Assembly: GCA_022820805.1 (NCBI GenBank)
Contig: JAJEEV010000025.1
Location: forward strand, 1-32,514
Direction of reading: 5' to 3'
Source: Acidimicrobiia bacterium
GTDB taxonomy: Bacteria > Actinomycetota > Acidimicrobiia > Acidimicrobiales > Aldehydirespiratoraceae
DNA: 32,514 nt
Position numbers and translations under genes: made by a program. The number at the start of each line of letters is the position of its first letter. Position 1 is the first letter of the stretch. Shown in pieces: positions 26,929 through 32,514 of this stretch. Under the pieces are notes generated by a model. That model did no database searches, had not been told where the DNA came from, and saw only the letters and a program-made list of their open reading frames with translations.

Positions 26929-28029
26929 GTGTCCCGCTCCGAGATGCTGGCCCGGAACCGGGATGCTGCCCCGGCCGCAGGAGAGCAGTCGCAGTCCGAT
27001 GCGGCCGAGCTGCTGTCGCCGGACGAGCTGCCCGCCGACCGTCTGGGCGAGGCGGCTCTCAGGCCCCGCACCCTCCACGAGTTCGTCGGCCAGGGCGAGC
27101 TCAAAGGGCATCTCGACGTGCTGCTCGGCGCGGCCCGCAAGCGCCGCGAGCCGGTCGACCACCTGCTGTTCGCCGGACCTCCTGGCCTGGGCAAGACCAC
27201 CCTGGCCCACATAGTCGCCAACGAACTCGGCGCCCACCTCCAGACGACCTCGGGCCCCGCCCTGGAACGGGCCGGCGACCTCGCCGCGATGCTCACCAAG
27301 CTCGAGCCCGGCGACGTGCTGTTCATCGACGAGATCCATCGCCTGCCCCGGCCCGTCGAGGAGGTCCTGTACCCGGCCATGGAGGACTTCCGCATCGACA
27401 TAGTGCTGGGCAAGGGGCCCGCGGCCCGGTCCATCCCCCTGGATGTGGAGCCCTTCACGCTGGTGGGGGCCACCACCCGCACCGGCCTGATCACCGGGCC
27501 GCTGCGCGACCGCTTCGGGCTGGTGGCCCGGCTCGACTTCTACACCGTCGACGACCTGATCTCGATCGTGGAGCGCACTGCGGGGATCCTCGGCGTGACC
27601 ATCGACTCGCCGGGCGCAGCGGAGATCGCCCGGCGGGCCCGGGGCACCCCCCGTATCGCCAACCGCCTGCTGCGCCAGGTGCGCGACTTCTCGGACGTCC
27701 ATCGCGACGGCGGGATCGACGCCCGGGTGGCGGCCGACGGGCTGGCCTTCTTCGGTGTCGACGAGATGGGGCTCGACCGGGCCTCGCGAGCCGTGCTCGA
27801 GGCTCTGTGCCGCAACTTCGGGGGCGGCCCCGTCGGGCTGTCCACCCTGGCCATCGCGGTCAGCGAGCCGACCGAGACCGTGGAGGACGTGTACGAGCCC
27901 TACCTGATCCAGCAGGGGCTGCTGATGCGCACCCCGCGGGGCCGGGTGGCCACGGCCGCGGCCTGGACCCATCTGGGCTTGGAAGCGCCCGGAGCCGACC
28001 CGGAGTCCCAGCCCGGACTGTTCACCTGA
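26929..28029 (+). CDS. ruvB: Holliday junction DNA helicase RuvB
   Basis: RuvB is the AAA+ hexameric motor that drives branch migration. In the 366-residue protein, Walker A is GPPGLGKT (83-90), Walker B is FIDEIH with D134 and E135, and sensor/arginine-finger residues lie in [18 protein letters not shown]. The winged-helix DNA-binding domain follows after about 265 ([28 protein letters not shown]). The first 35 residues are a variable extension, about 20 longer than in E. coli. The GTG start has a -10 element but no ribosome binding site. The TGA stop is the first triplet of repeat family II copy 3. Confidence 0.95.
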   Translation: MSRSEMLARNRDAAPAAGEQSQSDAAELLSPDELPADRLGEAALRPRTLHEFVGQGELKGHLDVLLGAARKRREPVDHLLFAGPPGLGKTTLAHIVANELGAHLQTTSGPALERAGDLAAMLTKLEPGDVLFIDEIHRLPRPVEEVLYPAMEDFRIDIVLGKGPAARSIPLDVEPFTLVGATTRTGLITGPLRDRFGLVARLDFYTVDDLISIVERTAGILGVTIDSPGAAEIARRARGTPRIANRLLRQVRDFSDVHRDGGIDARVAADGLAFFGVDEMGLDRASRAVLEALCRNFGGGPVGLSTLAIAVSEPTETVEDVYEPYLIQQGLLMRTPRGRVATAAAWTHLGLEAPGADPESQPGLFT

Positions 28030-28051
28030 GAGGCCGAGCGGACAGATGCGC
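28027..28051 (+). repeat. Short repeat family II, copy 3
   Basis: It starts with the ruvB stop codon and reads TGAGAGGCCGAGCGGACAG then ATGCGC. It differs from copy 1, which also starts at a TGA stop codon, at 3 of 25 positions. Confidence 0.6.
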
Positions 28052-28067
28052 GAGCTCGGCTCATACG

Positions 28068-29144
28068 ATGCCGGATGAGGTCGGGCCGCCGGCCACCCCC
28101 GACGACCTGGACTACGAGCTGCCGCCGGGTGCCGTCGCCCAGTCGCCGTCGCCGCAGCGCGACGAGGCCCGGCTGCTCGTCGATCACGGCGACCGGGTGG
28201 CGCACCTCCGTGTGCGCGACCTGCCCGCGCTGGTGGGTCCCGGCGATGTCGTGGTGATTAACGACACCCGGGTGCTGCCGGCCCGGCTGCGGCTGCGCCG
28301 GGTCACCGGCGGCGCCGTCGAGGTGCTGCTGCTGCACGAGCGCGGCGACGGCGACTGGGAGGCGCTGGTCCGACCGTCGCGCCGTCTGCGCCCCGGCGAG
28401 GTCGTCGCGCCCGAGCCGAGCCGCGGCAGGGCCGGCGACGATTCCGGGAAGGGACGGGTCGGCGTCGAGATCGGCGACGACTTGGGGGAGGGGCGGCGCG
28501 TCGTGCGGGTCCATACCGGCGGCCGTCCCCTGCTGGAGTTGCTGGAGGAGATCGGCGCGGTGCCGCTGCCTCCCTACATCACCGCCGGGATCGACGACCC
28601 CGAGCGCTACCAGACGGTGTACGCCCGCGAGCCGGTCTCGGCCGCGGCCCCGACTGCGGGCCTCCACTTCACCGACCGGCTCCTCGGGCGGGTCCGCGAC
28701 ACCGGCGCCGAGGTTGTGGCGGTGGAACTCGCCGTCGGGATCGACACGTTCCGTCCCATGACGGCGTCCCGCCTCGACGACCACGACATGCACTCCGAGC
28801 GCTACCGCGTGCCCGCTGAGGCCCAGCAGGTCCTGGACCGGGCTGAGCGCGTGGTGGCAGTGGGCACGACCGTGGTGCGCTGCCTGGAGGCGTGGGCGGC
28901 CACCGGCGAGGCCGCGGGCAGCACCAGCCTGTTCATCCGCTGGCCGTACGGGTGGCGGGTCGTCGACGCGCTGATGACCAACTTCCACATGCCTCGCTCG
29001 ACACTGCTGTGCCTGCTCGACGCCTTCGTCGGTCCCCGGTGGCGCACCCTGTATGCGACCGCGCTGGAGCATGGCTACCGGTTCCTGTCATTCGGCGACG
29101 CCATGTTCGTGGAGCGGTCCGCCGACCTCACGGGAGCACGGTGA
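28068..29144 (+). CDS. queA: S-adenosylmethionine:tRNA ribosyltransferase-isomerase
   Basis: QueA transfers and isomerises the ribosyl part of S-adenosylmethionine onto preQ1 at tRNA position 34, giving epoxyqueuosine. The 358-residue protein has the family blocks VVINDTRVLPARLRL (about 61-75), PLPPYI, SAAAPTAGLHFTDRLL, VGIDTFRPM, VGTTVVRCLEAW and TNFHMPRSTLLCLLDAF. An Arg/Gly/Asp-rich loop at about 118-145 is an insertion typical of high-GC Gram-positives. The ATG at 28068 is the only reasonable start; no Shine-Dalgarno is visible, and a -10-like TACGAT overlaps the ATG and so cannot serve it. It is 38 bp after ruvB and overlaps tgt by one base. Confidence 0.93.
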   Translation: MPDEVGPPATPDDLDYELPPGAVAQSPSPQRDEARLLVDHGDRVAHLRVRDLPALVGPGDVVVINDTRVLPARLRLRRVTGGAVEVLLLHERGDGDWEALVRPSRRLRPGEVVAPEPSRGRAGDDSGKGRVGVEIGDDLGEGRRVVRVHTGGRPLLELLEEIGAVPLPPYITAGIDDPERYQTVYAREPVSAAAPTAGLHFTDRLLGRVRDTGAEVVAVELAVGIDTFRPMTASRLDDHDMHSERYRVPAEAQQVLDRAERVVAVGTTVVRCLEAWAATGEAAGSTSLFIRWPYGWRVVDALMTNFHMPRSTLLCLLDAFVGPRWRTLYATALEHGYRFLSFGDAMFVERSADLTGAR

Positions 29145-30268
29145 TGCGGGCCGACTTCCAGGTCCTGAGCACCGCCGGGGACGCTCGCACGGGGACGGTC
29201 ACCACCGGTCGCGGCAGCTTCGCCACGCCGTGCTTCATGCCGGTGGGCACCCGCGGTGCGGTCAAGCACCTCGACTCGTCGGACCTGGAGTCGCTGGGCG
29301 TGGATGTGGTGCTGGCCAACACCTACCATCTGATGCTCCGGCCCGGATCCGAGACCGTCGCCCGCCTGGGCGGGATCCACGCCTTCGCCGGCTGGTCCGG
29401 CCATGTGCTGACCGACTCGGGCGGCTACCAGATCTACTCGCTGGATCCTGCCGTGGACGACGACGGCGCCAGCTTCTCGTCGGTCTACGACGGCTCGCAG
29501 TGCCGGCTGACGCCCGAGGACGCGGTGACCGAGCAGGCGCTCATCGGCGCCGACATAACCATGGTGCTCGATGTCTGCCCCTCCGCGGTGGCGGAGCGTC
29601 CGGTCCTCGAGGAGGCGGTCGATCGCACCGCCCTGTGGGCCGGGCGCGCCCGCGACGCCTTCCTGTCCCATCCCGACGCGGCCCAGCGCCAGTGCCAGTT
29701 CGGCATCGTCCAGGGTGGCGCCGACACCGGCCTGCGGCGCGAGTCCGCCGAACGCACGGTGGAGATCGGATTCGACGGGTATGCGGTGGGAGGTCTGTCG
29801 GTGGGCGAGGAGCGGCCGGCGATGCTGGCCGCGCTGGAGGCGTGCACCGCGGCCCTGCCTGCCGACAGCCCCCGCTACTTCATGGGCCTGGGCGATCCGG
29901 TCGGCATCGTCGAGTCGGTGGCCCGCGGCATCGACATGTTCGACTGCGTCCTGCCCACCCGCCTGGGCCGCCACGGCACGGTCCTGAGCGACGCCGGCCG
30001 GTACAACCTCGCAGCCGCCCGCCATGCCGGCAGCGACGAGCCCCTCGACCCCTCGTTTCCCGACAGCCCGGCCGGCCGCTGGTCCCGGGGCTACCTCCGG
30101 CACCTGCTGTCGGTGCACGAGCCCACCGCGGCCCGGCTGGTGACCCTTCACAACCTGGCGTGGCTGCTGCGCTTCATGGACCGGGTGCGGTCCGCGGTGC
30201 GGGCCGGCACATTCGACGAGATGCGCGAAGGCGTCAGCCTCGTCTTCAACCAGAGGCCGAGCGGGTAG
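29144..30268 (+). CDS. tgt: tRNA-guanine(34) transglycosylase with degenerate zinc site
   Basis: Tgt exchanges guanine 34 in GUN-anticodon tRNAs for preQ1. The 374-residue TIM-barrel protein keeps the general acid D91 (DSGGYQ), GIVQGG, GGLSVGE (Val as in bacterial enzymes), LDVC with the preQ1-type Cys, and the nucleophile D267 in DMFDCVLPTR. The zinc motif CxCxxC, normally after LDP, is absent: the aligned residues are F305, D307 and A310, and no Cys occurs after C268. The fourth ligand H336 (TLHNL) is kept at exactly the normal 26-residue spacing. The flanking SRGYLRHL is conserved, so this is substitution and not a frameshift. The ATG overlaps the queA stop (TGATG). Confidence 0.9.
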   Translation: MRADFQVLSTAGDARTGTVTTGRGSFATPCFMPVGTRGAVKHLDSSDLESLGVDVVLANTYHLMLRPGSETVARLGGIHAFAGWSGHVLTDSGGYQIYSLDPAVDDDGASFSSVYDGSQCRLTPEDAVTEQALIGADITMVLDVCPSAVAERPVLEEAVDRTALWAGRARDAFLSHPDAAQRQCQFGIVQGGADTGLRRESAERTVEIGFDGYAVGGLSVGEERPAMLAALEACTAALPADSPRYFMGLGDPVGIVESVARGIDMFDCVLPTRLGRHGTVLSDAGRYNLAAARHAGSDEPLDPSFPDSPAGRWSRGYLRHLLSVHEPTAARLVTLHNLAWLLRFMDRVRSAVRAGTFDEMREGVSLVFNQRPSG

Positions 30269-30273
30269 GGCGC
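30254..30273 (+). repeat. Short repeat family II, copy 4 (divergent)
   Basis: AGGCCGAGCGGGTAGGGCGC spans the end of tgt and contains its TAG stop codon. It differs from copy 2 by one substitution and a one-base gap. Confidence 0.4.
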
Positions 30274-30312
30274 GGTTGGCGGGTCGCGCGACGCCCGAGC
30301 GAGGCCGTGGCC

Positions 30313-30345
30313 GAGCGGCCCGTGAGCGAAGCGAACAAGAGCGGG
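30313..30345 (+). repeat. Short repeat family I, copy 3
   Basis: It begins GAGCGGCCCGTGAGCGAAGC and ends GAACAAGAGCGGG, in the 139-bp gap between tgt and yajC. It runs directly into the hairpin at 30345-30377. Confidence 0.65.
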
Positions 30346-30377
30346 AGACACGACTTCTCGCCGCGAGGTCGTGCCTC
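30345..30377 (+). terminator. Long stem-loop between tgt and yajC
   Basis: Stacked stems GAG/CTC, CACGAC/GTCGTG and CTCG/CGAG close on a CCG loop, with one mismatch and a TT bulge. It ends 18 bp before the yajC -10 element. No T-tract follows. Confidence 0.45.
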
Positions 30378-30395
30378 CCCGCCCGCGCTGGCGCA

Positions 30396-30401
30396 TAGGC
30401 T
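30396..30401 (+). promoter_or_regulatory. -10 element of yajC-secDF (leaderless)
   Basis: TAGGCT ends 6 nt before the ATG at 30408, the same hexamer and spacing as dtd. It would drive the yajC-secD-secF operon. Confidence 0.55.
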
Positions 30402-30407
30402 TCCTGT

Positions 30408-30728
30408 ATGGATATCGGTTCCTTCTTCTTCCTCATCCTCGTCATCGGCGCCTTCTACTACCTGCTGCTGCGTCCCCAGCAGAAGAGGGAGAAGGCCCGC
30501 CGGGAGCTGGTGCGCTCCCTCCAGGTGGGTGACGAGGTGGTGACCAACTCCGGCATCCACGGCGTGGTGGCCGAGGTCGAGGACGCCGTGGTCTGGCTCG
30601 AAGTGGCTCCCGATGTCGAGTTGAAGCTCTCCCGGGACGCGGTGGCCGGCAAGGTCACCGAGTCGGCCGACGAGGACACCGAGCCCGCCGACGAGGACGA
30701 GCCCGCAGAAGACCCGGCGGACGGCTAG
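30408..30728 (+). CDS. yajC: Preprotein translocase subunit YajC
   Basis: YajC is a small inner-membrane partner of SecDF in the Sec translocase holocomplex. The 106-residue protein has one membrane helix (about 4-21, FFFLILVIGAFYYLLL), the basic RPQQKREKARRELVRSLQVGDEVVT cytoplasmic block typical of the family, and a small beta domain ending near residue 80. The last 25 residues are a Glu/Asp-rich acidic tail. It is the first gene of yajC-secD-secF; secD follows after 47 bp with its own strong ribosome binding site. Confidence 0.93.
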   Translation: MDIGSFFFLILVIGAFYYLLLRPQQKREKARRELVRSLQVGDEVVTNSGIHGVVAEVEDAVVWLEVAPDVELKLSRDAVAGKVTESADEDTEPADEDEPAEDPADG

Positions 30729-30775
30729 CCCCCGGACGCCTCGAGGAAGCCGCCGGCGAGACCGGGGGAGGCGCC

Positions 30776-32221
30776 GTGCGCCGCAAGCTCGTCTATGTGA
30801 TCGCCATCGTCGTGGTCGCCGTCGGTGGCGTGGTCTACACGGTGGTCTCCGGCAACGAGCCGCTGCTCGGCCTCGACCTGCAGGGCGGCGCCAGCGTGGT
30901 GCTGGAGCCGACCCGGGCCGCGGAGCCCGAGGAGTTGGAAGTGGCGGTGGAGATCATCCGCAACCGCGTCGACGGTCTCGGCGTCGCCGAGCCCGAGATA
31001 TCCACCCAGGGAGGCAACATCCTGGTCCAGCTTCCCGGCGTCGACGAGCAGCAGCGAGCTCTCGACCTGGTCGGCCAGACCGCAGAGTTGCGGTTCCGGC
31101 CGGTGCTCAACGTGCTGAGCGAGAGCCAGTTCGAGGCCGCGGCCGCCGACGACCCGCTGCTGGCCTTGTACGCCCTCACCGCGGGCGAGGCGCCGGCCGA
31201 CGCCGAGGTGGTGCTGCCCCTCTACGACGACGACCGCAACGTCGTGGGCCGCTACCGGCTCGGGCCCAGCGCCGTCGCCGGCGACAGCCTCGAGGGCGCG
31301 GTCGCCCTGTTCCACTCCTTCATCGGCTGGCACGTGGCTCCCGAGTTCAAGGCCGGGCCCGAGGGCATCGACCGGTTCAACGCCGTGAGCCGCCGCTGCC
31401 ACAGCCGTGACCCGTCGTGCCCCACCGGGCAGGTGGCCATCGAGCTCGACAACGAGGTGGTGAGCGCGCCGGCCGTGCAGGCCGACAGCGCCGTGTTCAC
31501 GCCCTTCGAGCGCTCCAGCATCACCATCTCGGGAGACTTCACCGAGGAGGAGGCCCGCGACATCGCCCTGGTTCTGGACTACGGCGCCCTGCCGGTTGAG
31601 CTGGAGGCCCAGCAGAGCCAGATCGTGTCGGCGTCGCTGGGCACCGACGCCCTGGCCGCCGGCGTGATCGCGGGCCTCATCGGGCTCGGTCTGGTCTCGC
31701 TCTACCTGATCGTGTACTACCGGCTCATGGGCCTGGTGGCCATCGCCAGCCTGGGCCTGTCGGGGGCGATGCTGTGGACGATCATCGCCTGGCTGGGTGA
31801 GTCGCAGGGGCTCGCCCTCACGCTGGCCGGCGTCACCGGGCTCATTGTCGCCATCGGCGTGTCGGTCGACTCCAACGTCGTCTACTTCGAGCACCTCAAG
31901 GAGGACGTGCGCTCGGGCCGGACCCTGCGGTCGGCGGTCGACCGCGCCTTCCCGGTGGCGTACTCCACCATCGTCAAGGCGGACTTCGCTTCGCTGATCG
32001 CGGCCGGCGTCCTGTACTGGCTGACGTCCGGCCCGGTGCGGGGCTTCGCCCTCTACCTCGGGTTGGCCACGATCCTGGACCTGATCGCCACCTACTTCTT
32101 CATGGGGCCGCTGATCGGTCTGATGTCCCGGGGCTCGGGGCTGTACGCCCATCCGGGCCGCTTCGGAATCCCCGCTGCTCTGGTGAAGCCGGGGTCGGGG
32201 CGGCCGGGAGACACGCCATGA
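30776..32221 (+). CDS. secD: Protein translocase subunit SecD
   Basis: SecD works with SecF to pull exported proteins across the membrane using the proton-motive force. The 481-residue protein has an N-terminal helix (about 5-24), GLDLQGG at 32-38, the extracytoplasmic P1 domain (IIRNRVDGLGVAEPEI; AIELDNEVVSAPAV; GDFTEEEARDIALVLDYGALP), and five C-terminal helices from about 290. The conserved helix-4 aspartate region reads GVSVDSNVVYFE with D365, where other bacteria often have GMAVDANVLIFE. The P1 region is compact, as in other actinobacteria. The GTG at 30776 follows GGGGGAG. Its stop overlaps the secF start as ATGA. Confidence 0.95.
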   Translation: MRRKLVYVIAIVVVAVGGVVYTVVSGNEPLLGLDLQGGASVVLEPTRAAEPEELEVAVEIIRNRVDGLGVAEPEISTQGGNILVQLPGVDEQQRALDLVGQTAELRFRPVLNVLSESQFEAAAADDPLLALYALTAGEAPADAEVVLPLYDDDRNVVGRYRLGPSAVAGDSLEGAVALFHSFIGWHVAPEFKAGPEGIDRFNAVSRRCHSRDPSCPTGQVAIELDNEVVSAPAVQADSAVFTPFERSSITISGDFTEEEARDIALVLDYGALPVELEAQQSQIVSASLGTDALAAGVIAGLIGLGLVSLYLIVYYRLMGLVAIASLGLSGAMLWTIIAWLGESQGLALTLAGVTGLIVAIGVSVDSNVVYFEHLKEDVRSGRTLRSAVDRAFPVAYSTIVKADFASLIAAGVLYWLTSGPVRGFALYLGLATILDLIATYFFMGPLIGLMSRGSGLYAHPGRFGIPAALVKPGSGRPGDTP

Positions 32222-32514
32222 CGGGCCGGTACCTGGGCTGGCTGGCCACCGCGTACCGCGGTGAGCATCAGATCGACTTTCCCGGTCTCTGGAAGCGGGC
32301 CCTGATCGGGTCGCTGGTCGCGGTGGTGGTGAGCCTGGGCAGCCTCGTGGTCCTCGGCGCCAATCTGGGGATCGAGTTCGAGGGAGGCACATCCTGGGAG
32401 GTGCCCGCACCGGGAGTGTCGGTGGGGGAGGCCCGGGACGCCCTGCGGGGCACCGGAGCGGCCGACGCCAAGATCCAGACGGTGGGCGGCGACACGATCA
32501 GGGTGCGGGCCGAC
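32218..32514 (+). CDS. secF: Protein translocase subunit SecF (3' partial)
   Basis: The first 99 residues of SecF are present; the frame is open to the right edge. After a short cytoplasmic N-terminus (MTGRYLGWLATAYRGEHQID) comes IDFPGLWKRALIGSL, the first membrane helix (about 30-50) and the family motif GIEFEGGTSWEVPAP at about 52-66, equivalent to GxDFxGG in SecF. The start of the extracytoplasmic domain follows. The ATG overlaps the secD stop by 4 bp, so translation is coupled. Confidence 0.93.
   Translation, partial: MTGRYLGWLATAYRGEHQIDFPGLWKRALIGSLVAVVVSLGSLVVLGANLGIEFEGGTSWEVPAPGVSVGEARDALRGTGAADAKIQTVGGDTIRVRAD

Noticed and set aside
28064..28069. TACGAT as the -10 element of queA
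   Set aside because: It overlaps the queA ATG at 28068, so a transcript from it would lack the start codon; the next ATG is out of frame.
30725..32410. Long minus-strand frame opposite secD-secF
   Set aside because: It mirrors the codon pattern of SecD; no family features or start context.

Overview
This is a high-GC, gene-dense chromosomal window with no tRNA, rRNA, CRISPR, phage or insertion-sequence signal. The gene content points to an actinobacterium. A phosphatidylinositol mannoside cluster (pgsA-patA-pimA) is followed by pdxS-pdxT-yebC-ruvCAB and yajC-secDF, an order I recognise from Mycobacterium, but queA and tgt, which mycobacteria lack at this place, are still present. GTG starts are frequent and many promoters look leaderless. 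A member of the Acidimicrobiia is my best guess; that placement is an inference.

Left part (1-9.7 kb): the 3' part of a LivG-type ABC ATPase and an MscS-type channel face a leftward cluster with overlapping or closely spaced genes (MFS transporter, SnoaL-like protein, cupin, TauE/SafE permease). Divergent from it is a complete coxM-coxS-coxL operon. The large subunit carries AYRCSFR, the active-site signature of form I (true) aerobic molybdenum CO dehydrogenase. An XdhC/CoxF-type maturation protein with an added C-terminal YHS domain follows. The cell can probably oxidise atmospheric or trace CO.

Middle part (9.7-17.9 kb): an EamA exporter, D-aminoacyl-tRNA deacylase, a stand-alone DMSO-reductase-family molybdenum enzyme coupled to an SDR, then an acetoacetate-decarboxylase-like gene divergent from an acyl-CoA dehydrogenase/SDR pair, and a small unknown membrane protein.

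Right part (18-32.5 kb): conserved housekeeping. PgsA, PatA and PimA build phosphatidylinositol mannosides. Next come an M48-protease-like protein with a destroyed HExxH site and a DUF3048 lipoprotein, then PLP synthase (pdxST), yebC, the RuvCAB resolvasome, queA-tgt for queuosine, and the yajC-secD-secF translocase accessory operon, cut by the window edge.

Most notable observations: (1) Tgt has lost all three zinc-binding cysteines while keeping the histidine ligand and the catalytic aspartates. (2) Nine genes have a TANNNT -10 element ending 6-7 nt before the start codon, so they are probably leaderless, and at three junctions the -10 element contains the stop codon of the gene before it. 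(3) Two short intergenic repeat families sit at gene ends. (4) The M48-like protein is a likely pseudoprotease.
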